Positions 34,547-43,948 of a stretch of DNA of 64,000 nt are shown piece after piece. A model generated the notes under the pieces. The model was not told the origin of the DNA. It saw nothing but the letters and a program-made list of their open reading frames with translations, and ran no database searches. Source of the DNA: CAYLHS01 sp964594235 (lineage in GTDB: Bacteria > Actinomycetota > Acidimicrobiia > Spongiisociales > UBA4744); contig CAZQMF010000002.1 in the NCBI GenBank assembly GCA_964594235.1, positions 33,388 to 97,387 on the forward strand, read 5' to 3'. Made by a program: the position numbers and the translations under genes. Each line of letters begins with the position of its first letter. Within the stretch, counting starts at the first letter, position 1.

Positions 34547-35316
34547 CCCATTCGACCTTCGAGGTGAAGAGGTCGGAGGAGGCGGTCTGCGAAACCCGGT
34601 GTGAGGGTCGAGAACCACACGTAGAGCCGCCCGCGCACGGCAGGGACGTACACCTCCGGCCTCGGACGTCGAATCGCCGATATCACCGCCTTCGCCGCGG
34701 TCTCGGCCGAGGTCTTGCGTTGGACCGAGGGGACGTCGAGCCGTTCGATCATCGCCGTGTCGACTCTGCCCGCGTGAATCCCGGTGACAGCGATGCCTCG
34801 TTCCGCCAGCTCCTGTCGGGCGACACCGGTGAATCCGGTCAGCGCGTGCTTCGCAGCAGCGTAGGCACCCTCGGCCGGCACTCCCCGCTTGCCGTCCAGT
34901 GAGTTCATGAAGATGAAGTGCCCACCGTGAGTCATGAACGGAAGGGCGGCGAGGGTCAGCGACACGTTGGACAGATAGTCGATGCGCATGATCTTTTCCC
35001 AGAGGTCTGGGCCCGTCTCTTCGATGGCACCGTGATGCCAGATGCCGGCATTGCCGATCACGACGTCGATGTGACCCCATCGGTCGATCGTCGCCTGTAC
35101 GAGCTGTCGGACCTGATGATCGTCGGCGACGTCGGTTGGAGCCACCAACCCCTCGCCGCCTGCTCGGAAGACCTCGTCGGCCAACGTCTGAAGGAGTGGT
35201 TCCCTCCGCGCCGCGAGCGCGATCCGTGCGCCCCGACGACCCAGGGCCAGTGCCGTGGCTCGGCCGATGCCTGACGACGCCCCGGTGAGGACGATGACGC
35301 GCTCCGACAGGTTCAC
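34543..35316 (-). CDS. Short-chain dehydrogenase/reductase with C-terminal membrane-interacting tail
   Basis: This 257-residue classical SDR has LTGASSGIGRATALAL, AARREPLL (NADP-type Arg after strand two), GNAGIWHHG, FIFMNSLDGKRGVP (catalytic Ser) and YAAAK (catalytic Tyr near 152). The C-terminal tail LYVWFSTLTPGFADRLLRPL resembles lipid- or ketone-reducing SDRs that associate with membranes. The substrate is unknown. Start GTG 35316; divergent from the aminotransferase, 69 bp between starts. Confidence 0.88.
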   Translation of the reverse strand: MNLSERVIVLTGASSGIGRATALALGRRGARIALAARREPLLQTLADEVFRAGGEGLVAPTDVADDHQVRQLVQATIDRWGHIDVVIGNAGIWHHGAIEETGPDLWEKIMRIDYLSNVSLTLAALPFMTHGGHFIFMNSLDGKRGVPAEGAYAAAKHALTGFTGVARQELAERGIAVTGIHAGRVDTAMIERLDVPSVQRKTSAETAAKAVISAIRRPRPEVYVPAVRGRLYVWFSTLTPGFADRLLRPLHLEGRMG

Positions 35317-35385
35317 CCCGCGATGGTAGGAAGTTTCTCCTGCCTCCGTCACTGCGGCTCCTAGTCTGCCGAGTGAGGAGGTGCG

Positions 35386-36597
35386 ATGGACGCGAAGCAG
35401 TATTCGACCAACGAAGCGACGTACGGTGCCTACGCGACGCACATCTCGCCGGGCAAGGTGGCCCTTTTTCGGCAACTCGACCTGCAACTCGTCATGGGCG
35501 AAAGAGGGGGTTCGAGCTTCAAGGACGCCTACACGGGCGACCGTTTCTACAACTGCCACTGCAACGGTGGCGTCTTCAACCTCGGTCACCGCAACGCCAC
35601 GGTGCTCAACGTGGTTCGTGAGGCGCTCGACTCCCTCGACATCGGCAACCACCACCTCGTGTCGGGCCTCCGGGCGCGCCTCGCCGAGCGGCTCAGCGCG
35701 ACGACGGATGATGAGCTACCAGGCGTGATCTTCGGTGTTGGTGGTGGCGAGGCAATGGATCTCGCCCTCAAGGCCGCTCGGGGTGTCACGGGACGTCAAG
35801 TCATCGTGTCGGCGAAGGGCGGCTATCACGGCCACACCGGTCTCGCCGTTGCCGCCGGGAATCCCGAGTACCGATCACCGTTCGGTCCCAACCTCCCGGG
35901 CTTCGTTCAGGTCCCCTTTGACGACCTGGACGCGCTCGAAGCAACCGTCGACGACGCCACTGCTGCGGTGCTTCTCGAACCGGTGCCGGCCACGTTGGGC
36001 ATGCCGATCGCCGCGGACGGGTACTTCCGGTCGGTTGCCGAGATCGTTCGACGAGCCGGTGCACTGCTCATCATGGACGAGGTGCAAACGGGTCTCGGAA
36101 GGACCGGATCCATGTGGTGCTACGGGCAACTCGGTGTCGTGCCAGACATACTCGTCACCGGCAAGGGGCTGAGCGGAGGTATCTACCCGATCAGCGCGAC
36201 GATGATGACGAGGGAGGTGCTGTCCTTCTTCGAGTCCTTACCGTTCGTGCATCTGTCGACGTTTGGCGGAGCCGAACCAGGCTGCGCAGCAGCGCTCGCA
36301 GTGCTCGACGCCGTCGAAGAACTCGGGTTCCTCGATCGGGTTCGCGAGTTGGGAGAGCGTTTCGAGGCGGGGCTCTCGGACCTGCCGTTCACGTTGCGGC
36401 GCCGAGGCCTGATGATGGGGTTCGCGTTCGAAGCGCCCAACGCCGGTGTGATGGCTGCGAAGATGCTGTACGACGTGGGGGTGTTCGTCGTCTGGGCCGA
36501 GAACGACCGTTCCGTCACGCAGTTCCTCCCACCGTTGATCCTGACCGACGAGGAGGCGGGCGACATCATCGACCGAGTGCGCAAGGCGTTCGCGTGA
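35386..36597 (+). CDS. Class III PLP-dependent aminotransferase
   Basis: This 403-residue aminotransferase has GVGGGEAMDLALKAARG (PLP-phosphate site, about 116-132), LLIMDEVQTGLGRTG (pyridine-N Asp, about 227) and ILVTGKGLSGGIYP with the Schiff-base Lys near 256. It falls in the acetylornithine/omega-amino acid aminotransferase superfamily, but the donor and acceptor are not assignable. ATG 35386 has a GAGGAGG site. The stop overlaps the GTG of an unknown gene, implying a shared function. Confidence 0.92.
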   Translation: MDAKQYSTNEATYGAYATHISPGKVALFRQLDLQLVMGERGGSSFKDAYTGDRFYNCHCNGGVFNLGHRNATVLNVVREALDSLDIGNHHLVSGLRARLAERLSATTDDELPGVIFGVGGGEAMDLALKAARGVTGRQVIVSAKGGYHGHTGLAVAAGNPEYRSPFGPNLPGFVQVPFDDLDALEATVDDATAAVLLEPVPATLGMPIAADGYFRSVAEIVRRAGALLIMDEVQTGLGRTGSMWCYGQLGVVPDILVTGKGLSGGIYPISATMMTREVLSFFESLPFVHLSTFGGAEPGCAAALAVLDAVEELGFLDRVRELGERFEAGLSDLPFTLRRRGLMMGFAFEAPNAGVMAAKMLYDVGVFVVWAENDRSVTQFLPPLILTDEEAGDIIDRVRKAFA

Positions 36598-37481
36598 GAC
36601 CCGTTCGTGTCGACGACCTGGACGTCCTCGAAGCTCGGTTCCAGCACGCGTTCGGGAGCGCTACCTACGACGGCCTCGATGTCATCGGCTACGGCGAGAT
36701 CACGAGCGTCGTCGCGTGGCCGGGGCCCGACGGTCCGATTGCCGCCAAGCGGCTGCCCGCATTCCGCGCCGGTGAAGGCGTAGACGCATACCTCACCCTG
36801 CTCGCTGACTATCTCGAAGGTTTGCGGGGAGCCGGAATCGACGTCGTTCCCACCAGGGCGGAGCGTCTCGTTCTCGATGGGGGTGACGTCGCCGTGTACC
36901 TGCTCCAGCCAATGATCGACGAGTCCCTCCTCGGGCATCGGTACCTTCGCAACGCGCCGACCAGCGACGCAGCGGCATTGCTCGAGAAGGTCTTCGACGC
37001 CGTCGAGTCTGCCATCGGATCAGGTGTCGGCCTCGACGCCCAGATCTCCAACTGGGCACTCGTCGGCGATTCGGTGGTCTACTTCGACGTGACAACGCCG
37101 CTGCTTCGTGATGAATCCGGATGTGACCGGCTCGACACCGGCATCTTCCTCGCGTCGCTTCCGTGGCCTCTCAGGGGTGTCGTGCGGCGGTTCATGGTCC
37201 AAGGCATCATCGACGAGTACTTCGATATCCGAACCACGATCCTCAACCTTCTCGCCCAGTTCTACAAAGAGCGTCTCACGGAGCTGATTCCACTCGCCCT
37301 CGAACGGGCCAACACTCGCCTGGAACGGCCGTTCACCGCCGACGAGGTTCGCAGCTACTACGCGAAGGATGCTCGGCTGTGGGAGTTCCTCCAGAGACTT
37401 CGCAGAGTTGATCGCTGGTGGCACCTCCATGTTCTGCACCGTGCCTATTCCTTCCTACTGCCGGGTAGAGTCGAAAGGTGA
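36594..37481 (+). CDS. Hypothetical protein coupled to aminotransferase
   Basis: The 295 residues show no family I can name with confidence. The N-terminus EITSVVAWPGPDGPIAAKRLPAF looks like the glycine-loop/Lys strand of kinase-like folds. VAVYLLQPMIDESLLGHRYL resembles a hinge, and DAQISNWALVGDSVVYFDVTTPLLRDESG resembles the catalytic-loop/DFD region of atypical small-molecule kinases. The C-terminal third is helical and basic. A kinase-like fold acting with the aminotransferase is plausible but unproven. The GTG start overlaps the aminotransferase stop (GTGA). Confidence 0.72.
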   Translation: MRPVRVDDLDVLEARFQHAFGSATYDGLDVIGYGEITSVVAWPGPDGPIAAKRLPAFRAGEGVDAYLTLLADYLEGLRGAGIDVVPTRAERLVLDGGDVAVYLLQPMIDESLLGHRYLRNAPTSDAAALLEKVFDAVESAIGSGVGLDAQISNWALVGDSVVYFDVTTPLLRDESGCDRLDTGIFLASLPWPLRGVVRRFMVQGIIDEYFDIRTTILNLLAQFYKERLTELIPLALERANTRLERPFTADEVRSYYAKDARLWEFLQRLRRVDRWWHLHVLHRAYSFLLPGRVER

Positions 37482-37497
37482 CCAGTCGAGTGCGGCC

Positions 37498-39063
37498 GTG
37501 AACCAGCGAGCCCTCGCGATTCTGGCCGTGGGGGTCCTGGCTCTGACCGGCTGTAGCAGCCCCTCCACCACCTCGCCCTCTGTCATCACCACCACACCGA
37601 CTCCGGCGACCGGCCCGAGCACGACGACCCTCGAGTCGATCCTCCCCACGACCACGTCATCCCCCACTACAACCACGACCCGTGTGGTCGCGGCTCGACG
37701 GCCCACCGTCACGATCGCCCTCGCAGGAGACGTGATGCTCGGGCGGGGGCTGCGACGGATCGTTGCCAACGACCCCGGGAGCATCTTCGAGGATGTCCGT
37801 TTCATGCTCTCGAACGCGGACCTCGCCGGCGCAAACATGGAGTCGCCGCTCACCGACCGTCCCCACATCTCAACGAATCCCTACGCCCTCGAGACTCCGC
37901 CGGAATCGGCCGGCATCCTCGCGTCCGGCGGGTTCGATATTCTGACCATCGCCAACAACCACGCAGGTGATGCAGGCAGAGCATCAGTCGTGGACAGTGT
38001 CGAGGCAGTCGAACTCGCGGGGATGAAGGCGGTTGGCGGCGGTGCCAATTCGGAGCAGGCCCGCCTGCCCGTCGTGTTCGACGTGCGGGGACTTCGAATC
38101 GGGTTCCTTGCGTACGACGCAACAGGGGCGGGCACAGTCGCGACGGAAACCAAGCCCGGAATTGCCCGCTGGAACGAGGAACAGGCCCACCTCGCGGTGA
38201 CCGATCTTCGCCCTGGGGTCGACGTGCTGGTCGTCGCCGTCCACGGGGGCGTCGAGTACCGAACGTGGACCGACCCGTACATGGCCGTTCTCGCCGGGAA
38301 GCTCCACGAGTGGGGTGTGGATGTCATCTGGGGGAGCGGACCGCACGTCGTGCAGCCGGTCTACGTCATCGGCGGAAGCCGGCCCACGGTGGTCGCCACC
38401 AGCCTGGGCAACCTCATCTTCGATCAGGGGGACCCCGAGACGAAGGTCGGAGCTGTGCTCGAGGTGCTCGCCGACGAGCAGGGCGCCGCCGCGTACCGGA
38501 TCGCGACGGTCGACCATCACGACCGGAGGGTGCACTTCGACGAGTGGCGAATGCCCGAAGGTGACGCGGCGATGCTCGGCGAGGGGTGGTGGTCGCTCGC
38601 CCGATCATTCACCCTGGCCGGAGACGATGCCATCGATGTCGACGGCTTTCGGTATGGGGAAGTAGTCGATGTGTCTCGGGGGGATGTCGACCTGGACGGT
38701 CACGACGAGGTCGTCGTCGCATTCACTCGACCGTTTCAAGAGAACCCTGTGAACTCGCTGTTTCCCGATCGACCCTGGATGGACGCGACGGGACAGAGCG
38801 CGCATCTGGGGGTGTTCGAAGCGTCCGATCTGAGACCTGAATGGATAGCGGGAACCCTGTTCAGGCCCGTTCAGCGGGTCGTCGCCTGCGACGGTAGCCT
38901 TGCCATCGAGTACATCGGGGAGGAAGGCACACTGGCCTCCGGTGGGTGGCGATGGAGAGGGTTCGGGTTCACCGTGACACCAACACTCGATCGTGACGCG
39001 ACCCTTGGCTGTGCAGACATCGACGGCGACGGTGCCACCGATCCAGTCTTGGGGGTTCCATGA
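37498..39063 (+). CDS. CapA-family (metallophosphoesterase-like) lipoprotein
   Basis: This 521-residue protein has a lipobox ending at Cys19 (LALTGC), a Thr/Ser/Pro linker (about 22-70), then a CapA/PgsA domain: IALAGDVMLGRGL, ANMESPLTD, TIANNHAGDAG, VVVAVHGGVEY and IWGSGPHVVQPV (di-metal residues). CapA proteins act in poly-gamma-glutamate or related surface polymer handling, but most stand-alone lipoprotein versions have unknown targets. The C-terminal 160 residues with an FG-GAP-like DVDLDGHDEVVVAF segment are extra. It overlaps the DUF3160 gene by 4 bp. Confidence 0.88.
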   Translation: MNQRALAILAVGVLALTGCSSPSTTSPSVITTTPTPATGPSTTTLESILPTTTSSPTTTTTRVVAARRPTVTIALAGDVMLGRGLRRIVANDPGSIFEDVRFMLSNADLAGANMESPLTDRPHISTNPYALETPPESAGILASGGFDILTIANNHAGDAGRASVVDSVEAVELAGMKAVGGGANSEQARLPVVFDVRGLRIGFLAYDATGAGTVATETKPGIARWNEEQAHLAVTDLRPGVDVLVVAVHGGVEYRTWTDPYMAVLAGKLHEWGVDVIWGSGPHVVQPVYVIGGSRPTVVATSLGNLIFDQGDPETKVGAVLEVLADEQGAAAYRIATVDHHDRRVHFDEWRMPEGDAAMLGEGWWSLARSFTLAGDDAIDVDGFRYGEVVDVSRGDVDLDGHDEVVVAFTRPFQENPVNSLFPDRPWMDATGQSAHLGVFEASDLRPEWIAGTLFRPVQRVVACDGSLAIEYIGEEGTLASGGWRWRGFGFTVTPTLDRDATLGCADIDGDGATDPVLGVP

Positions 39064-41291
39064 AACGCAACGTACTGATCGCGATGGTCGTCGTGGCCCT
39101 CGTTGCCGGGTGTACGAAGACCTCTGCCACGACGACCGTGACGACGACGCCGGCAGCCACGACGGCAACTACGTCCACGACCTCGGTCACCACCATGACA
39201 TCACCGGCCACGACCACAACGACGATCGCTCCGACAGTTGTCGCGCTCATGCAGCCACGCGAGCTGGGTCCCTTCGCAGCGTTCACACTCGTTCCGATCG
39301 CCGATCAGGGCACGTATCCGGGACCTGCATGGCCAACGTCGCTTGACGATGTCATCATTCCGCCGGATGCCGAGTACGCGCTCGGGAGCGACGACGTGCA
39401 GAACGCGCTGCTCTCCGACGGGTTCGTCGTGATCCCTGGCTACGCGTCGTTGTTCCAGGACGTGTACGGCAAGGCGCTCTACGACAACCACGCCATGTTC
39501 GTGACCACCGACGTCGCCTACCACATGCTGCATCTCGCCTTCTCGAAGGTGCTGCGCGACACCGAGCAGGATGCGATGTTGCCAGTGCTCGAACAGCTCG
39601 TCGGTGACGCGCTCACCGCTGCCCATGCGCAAGAGATCAGCTACCAGGGAACAGCGCTCGAAGACATGTCGTCGCGGGTCGCCCAGCTGTTCGAAGCGGC
39701 GGGCGTGCTGCTTGGGCTCGACGTGAGCCAGGTTGGGTCCCTTGCGCAGCAGGAGGTGGACCTCGCCAGGGAGGCGACCCAGCTGGGGACGTCGCCGATC
39801 ACCGGGTTCAGTGGGTGTGATCCGACCGTCTCTCCACATGGCTGTGTCGACTACAGCCTGTTCAAGCCGCGGGGGCACTACACACGCAACGCCGACCTCG
39901 AGCGCTACTTCAGAGCAATGTCCCTTCTCGGTCAAGAGGGGGCATCGTTTGTCGCCTCGGACGTCGACGGTCAGGTCACGATCGACACTCCATCCATGCA
40001 GTTCGCGCTACTGCTCGCCCGAGCCATGGACGATCCCACGATCAGGAACGACTGGCAGCTCATCTACGAACCGACCGCCTTCATGATTGGACTCGCCGAC
40101 GACTACACGCCGTATGAGCTCGCCGACCTCGACACCGGGGGCGATCTCACCGATGCCACCTACCTGCAGAGCATGGGCGAAGCGCTCCTCGCCTCCCGGT
40201 CGGTGGGCATCGACCCCGAGGCAGCGTCCGTGAGAGTCATGGGGGCCCGCTTCGTGATCGACTCGTACATTCTCGATCAGCTCGCATGGCCGAACGTCGG
40301 AGAGGAGGAACCAATGAAGCGACGGGTGTACATGTCACCGCTCGACCTCGCAGCCGCCATGGGTTCCGACCTCGCACTCGATGTACAGAAGCAGGCAGGC
40401 GAGGGCCTCTACCTGCACTACGACGACCAGATGGACGCCATGCGCACGATGATCTCCTCCCGTTCCGAATCCGAGTGGGCAGGGACCGTGTACGACGCCT
40501 GGCTCGCATCGTTCGAACCGGTGTGGCGTGAGCGCGGAGGCGCCTACCCCCCGTTCATGCGGTCCGACGCGTGGACGGCCAAGGATCTCAACACGGGCCT
40601 CGGATCGTACACGGAGTTGAAGCACGACACGATCCTCTACGCCAAGCAGGCGTTCGCTGCGGAGGGAGGAGGTGAGTGGCTGGATATCCCACCGCGCCAT
40701 TGGGTCGAACCCGAGCCGGTCGCCTTCGCTCGGATCTCGCAGGTCGCATCTCTGCTCCAGGCGGGCCTTCAGAGCCGGCATCTCCTCGACGGTGCCGACG
40801 ATGCGCTCCTGACAGACCTCCGAACGTTCGTCGACCGTCTCGAACGTATCGCCGGCGACGAGCTGGCGGGGCGTGCGATCTCCAACGCGGACAACGAGTG
40901 GCTCGGGGACGTCGGGAGCCTGCTCGAGGGGCTGTGGTACGCGTCCGCGGACACGGATCCGAACACGGGTGCAGTGGCCGAGGGCGATTCGAAGGATGCG
41001 CTGGTCGCGGACATCGCACGAACGACGTTTGGATTCCTCGAGATCGGAACGGGGGCCATTGACGAGGTCCTCGTCCTCGTGCCGAACGACACCGGACGCT
41101 TCCAGGTCGCCATCGGCGGTGTGTACTCGTACTACGAGTTTTGGCGGAGGGGGCGCCTCACCGACGAGGAGTGGTGGGATCTGCTCGACTCGCCCGAAGC
41201 GCCGGATCGGCTGTCTCCGATGACGCTTCCCAGCCCGGACGGTGGGACCAGGGAACGGCCGGCGTGGCAGACGGCGTTCCTCGTCCCGTGA
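39060..41291 (+). CDS. DUF3160 family lipoprotein
   Basis: This 743-residue protein has a lipobox at Cys18 (ALVAGC), a linker of about 40 residues that is nearly half Thr, then a large helical domain with FVVIPGYASLFQDVYGKALYDN and FVTTDVAYHMLHLAFSKVL, which I recognise as DUF3160. The domain has no known activity. It is coupled to the CapA lipoprotein by an ATGA overlap, and both carry a Thr linker, so they probably act together at the cell surface. It ends 175 bp before the RNase H gene. Confidence 0.85.
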   Translation: MKRNVLIAMVVVALVAGCTKTSATTTVTTTPAATTATTSTTSVTTMTSPATTTTTIAPTVVALMQPRELGPFAAFTLVPIADQGTYPGPAWPTSLDDVIIPPDAEYALGSDDVQNALLSDGFVVIPGYASLFQDVYGKALYDNHAMFVTTDVAYHMLHLAFSKVLRDTEQDAMLPVLEQLVGDALTAAHAQEISYQGTALEDMSSRVAQLFEAAGVLLGLDVSQVGSLAQQEVDLAREATQLGTSPITGFSGCDPTVSPHGCVDYSLFKPRGHYTRNADLERYFRAMSLLGQEGASFVASDVDGQVTIDTPSMQFALLLARAMDDPTIRNDWQLIYEPTAFMIGLADDYTPYELADLDTGGDLTDATYLQSMGEALLASRSVGIDPEAASVRVMGARFVIDSYILDQLAWPNVGEEEPMKRRVYMSPLDLAAAMGSDLALDVQKQAGEGLYLHYDDQMDAMRTMISSRSESEWAGTVYDAWLASFEPVWRERGGAYPPFMRSDAWTAKDLNTGLGSYTELKHDTILYAKQAFAAEGGGEWLDIPPRHWVEPEPVAFARISQVASLLQAGLQSRHLLDGADDALLTDLRTFVDRLERIAGDELAGRAISNADNEWLGDVGSLLEGLWYASADTDPNTGAVAEGDSKDALVADIARTTFGFLEIGTGAIDEVLVLVPNDTGRFQVAIGGVYSYYEFWRRGRLTDEEWWDLLDSPEAPDRLSPMTLPSPDGGTRERPAWQTAFLVP

Positions 41292-41466
41292 GTTTGAACC
41301 GGAAAGGTTTCACAACACGCTCCAAACGGGGTACGGTGGTTGTGCGGCTGACCGTCCGGTCGGCTCCCCTTCATTCGCACCCGCTATACCCGTTGCCCCA
41401 GCGGGGGGTGCGGTGAGCCTCCCAGCCCCGGACGGTTGCCGCAACGAACCGGTAGCCTTGCCCGCG

Positions 41467-42024
41467 ATGTTCACCTGTCAGCGATGCGGCTCCTCGTTTG
41501 CGCTGCCGCAGCATGTGCTCGACCGGTATCCGGGATGGACACCGAAGTACTGTCCCGACTGTCGAGACACCCACTCCGCGCCGTCCGAGCGGCCCGATGA
41601 GGATCCGAGCTCGGGGGTGTTCACCGACGGAAGCGCGTCCCCGAATCCTGGTCCAGGAGGGTGGGGCGCCGTCTACGTCCTCGACGACGAGATCGTCGCC
41701 GAGGCACACGGCCACGAGGAGCACACCACGAACAATCGCATGGAGCTCACCGCCCTGTTCGCTGCACTCGATCTCGTCCCACAGGGTACAGCGGCGACCG
41801 TCTACTCCGACTCGAACCTCGCAGTGAGAACGATCAACGAGTGGGCATCAGGATGGGAGAAACGAGGGTGGCGGCGCAAGACCGGAGAGGTCGAGAATCT
41901 CGATCTGGTCCGGGCCGTGTACGAGAACTGGCGATCGGAGCTGCGACTCACCTGGATCAAGGGCCACGCCGGGTACAGGTGGAACGAATACGCCGACAAG
42001 CTGGCGAACCGGTGGCGCGACTGA
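41467..42024 (+). CDS. rnhA: Ribonuclease HI with N-terminal zinc ribbon
   Basis: This 185-residue protein has CQRC (Cys4/Cys7) and CPDC (Cys29/Cys32), a four-Cys zinc ribbon, then an acidic linker and an RNase HI domain from about 50. Catalytic residues are seen in VFTDGS (Asp54), NNRMEL (Glu), VYSDSN (Asp) and IKGHAGYRWNEYADKLAN (His and last Asp). It cleaves RNA in RNA:DNA hybrids. The ribbon is not part of the usual E. coli-type enzyme. ATG 41467 includes the ribbon; starting later would remove it. Confidence 0.88.
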   Translation: MFTCQRCGSSFALPQHVLDRYPGWTPKYCPDCRDTHSAPSERPDEDPSSGVFTDGSASPNPGPGGWGAVYVLDDEIVAEAHGHEEHTTNNRMELTALFAALDLVPQGTAATVYSDSNLAVRTINEWASGWEKRGWRRKTGEVENLDLVRAVYENWRSELRLTWIKGHAGYRWNEYADKLANRWRD

Positions 42025-42030
42025 ACGTCG

Positions 42031-42999
42031 CTACTCGCCTGGAAACGTCAAACCAACCTCGGCTCTGATCCGATCAAGGACCTCCATCACGGCGAGGGTA
42101 TCGTCGAGCGGTCTCTTCGGACTCTCCGTGAGCCCCTCACCGAGACACCGGTGGACCTCGTCAACCTCGAATCGATAGTCGGAACCTGCCGGGCGGGTCC
42201 TGATCGTCTCGGTGATGTTCCCTCCACGCTCGACCGTCAGCATCGGCGAGTGATGGAACGGTGTATGAAGCCTGATGCGTCCGTCCGTTCCCGACACGAT
42301 CGCTTCGATGTCGGCGTCCGACACGAACGAGGTGCTGAGTGTCGATACGCCCCTCGGGTGTCGAAGGACGATCCCTGCCTGCAGATCGACACCGGCGTTC
42401 GACCGTTCGATCCTTGCCGAGACGCTATCGGGAGCGCCCAACACCATCATCGCCAAGGTCACGACGTAGACGCCGAGATCCAGGACCGTCCCACCGCCGA
42501 GTGCCGGGTCGAAGAGCCGATTGCTGGGATGCGGTGCGGCCGGGAACCCGAAAGCGGCCCGAACGGATCGAACCTCCCCGATACGCCCCGAGGCGAGCAT
42601 CTCCAGGAGACGATCGGTCGCGGGGTGAAACCGCATCCACATCGCTTCCATGAGAAACACACCACGCGCACGCGCTCTCGCGATCATTTCGCGCGCCTGG
42701 TGCGCGTTGAGTGCGAATGGCTTCTCACACAGAACCGGTATGCCGGCCTCGATCGACGCGAGCGTGTGAGGGAGATGGGCATCGTTCGTGGACGCTACGT
42801 ACACGACATCGACGTCCGGGTCGTGTGCCACCGCCTCGTGGGTGCCGTAACGGTGTGGGATGTCGTAGCGGGCACCGAACGTTTCAGCTCTTCGGGATGA
42901 CGCCGAACCGATGGCCAGCACGTCACCACCGGCTTCGCGTATCGCCTCGACCAGCTCGACGGCGATGCGTCCCGCACCCATGATTCCCCACCGCGTCAT
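42031..42999 (-). CDS. Gfo/Idh/MocA-family oxidoreductase
   Basis: This 322-residue NAD(P)-dependent sugar or cyclitol dehydrogenase has an N-terminal Rossmann motif GIMGAGRIAVELV, VYVASTNDAHLPH, and CEKPFALNAHQAREM with the catalytic-type Lys (about 95). The C-terminal beta-sheet domain begins at about 120. The substrate cannot be read. It is monocistronic, convergent with rnhA (6 bp) and divergent from an unknown gene (41 bp). Confidence 0.9.
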   Translation of the reverse strand: MTRWGIMGAGRIAVELVEAIREAGGDVLAIGSASSRRAETFGARYDIPHRYGTHEAVAHDPDVDVVYVASTNDAHLPHTLASIEAGIPVLCEKPFALNAHQAREMIARARARGVFLMEAMWMRFHPATDRLLEMLASGRIGEVRSVRAAFGFPAAPHPSNRLFDPALGGGTVLDLGVYVVTLAMMVLGAPDSVSARIERSNAGVDLQAGIVLRHPRGVSTLSTSFVSDADIEAIVSGTDGRIRLHTPFHHSPMLTVERGGNITETIRTRPAGSDYRFEVDEVHRCLGEGLTESPKRPLDDTLAVMEVLDRIRAEVGLTFPGE

Positions 43000-43040
43000 G
43001 GCTCGGACGATAGCCTCGGTCCAACCGGTACAGTGAGAGC

Positions 43041-43475
43041 ATGGAGTCGCTCGTTGCCGTCACCATCCCGATGCTCGGCGATGCCCGTCTGAAGAACTGG
43101 GCGAAGGTCGTTGAACGGGTGGATGAATCGAAGGCGTCCGGCTGGGCCTACGAGGGTCCGTTCATCTCGACTGGAGGCGTCCAAGACGTCCCTGTCGGCT
43201 CGGTCATCTTGCTGTATGGGGAGAAGGGGTCACGTGGGCATCCCCGGTCGCACGCGGAGGTCTTCACGGCGAACGCCGACGGCACGCTCTCGAGGCGGGC
43301 ATCCGCATCGGGCCAGGCGTGGGCGAGAACGCTGCGTGACGAGGTGGCGGAACTCCTGGCAGATGACGATCCGCCCGCGCTGCTCCAATGGTCGCCGGAA
43401 CTGATGCGCTACGAAAACGAAGCCCTGCTGTCCGAACTGCGGCGGCGAGGCTTCGAAGGAGAGGAGAGGGCATGA
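43041..43475 (+). CDS. Hypothetical protein
   Basis: These 144 residues give no recognised family. It is soluble, with a beta-rich middle (SGWAYEGPFISTGG, VPVGSVILLYGEKGSRGHPRSHAEVF) and a helical acidic C-terminal third. The stop overlaps the ATG of the next gene (ATGA), so the two are coupled and probably act together. Confidence 0.7.
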   Translation: MESLVAVTIPMLGDARLKNWAKVVERVDESKASGWAYEGPFISTGGVQDVPVGSVILLYGEKGSRGHPRSHAEVFTANADGTLSRRASASGQAWARTLRDEVAELLADDDPPALLQWSPELMRYENEALLSELRRRGFEGEERA

Positions 43476-43948
43476 AGAAGCTTCTGAAGGGTCTGTTCTG
43501 GTTCATCGTGGCCAACGTGACCCTGAAGGCGGTCGCCACCGTCGCAACCGCGCTCATCGGAGAAGATGCTGCCGAGGACTCCGAGGACTTTCGTCTCGTC
43601 GCATTGATGGACGGACGAACGTACGAGAGCGTCTCGAACCGGCTTCGATCGGGGCGAGTGATCACGGTCATGGGTGGGGTCGACGTGGACTTGCGTCAGG
43701 CCGTGTTGGATCCCGAAGGGGCGAAGTTGGACATCACGATCGTGGCCGGAGGTGTCAGGGTGCTGGCGTGCAAGAGCTGGCGGGTGGAGGTCGAGCAGTC
43801 GGTCATTGGCGGTGCCGTGCAAATCGAGACACCCGATCCGGAGACCTTGCCCGACGGCGCCCCGATCTTGCACGTACGCGCGACCGAAGTTGCCGGCGGG
43901 TTGGTGATCGCCAACGCCGAGTCGGACTCGCACGTCGTCCGAACCTAG
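43472..43948 (+). CDS. LiaF/DUF1707-like membrane-anchored protein
   Basis: This 158-residue protein has one N-terminal membrane anchor (about 4-28) and a beta-helix-like C-terminal domain: VITVMGGVDVDLRQAVLDPEGAKLDI then ITIVAGGVRVLA. This pattern is typical of the cell-wall-active antibiotic-response (LiaF-like) domain, which often senses or reports envelope stress. It has GAGGAGAGG upstream and is coupled to the preceding unknown gene. Its stop shares a CTAG with the stop of the convergent rhodanese gene. Confidence 0.75.
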   Translation: MKKLLKGLFWFIVANVTLKAVATVATALIGEDAAEDSEDFRLVALMDGRTYESVSNRLRSGRVITVMGGVDVDLRQAVLDPEGAKLDITIVAGGVRVLACKSWRVEVEQSVIGGAVQIETPDPETLPDGAPILHVRATEVAGGLVIANAESDSHVVRT

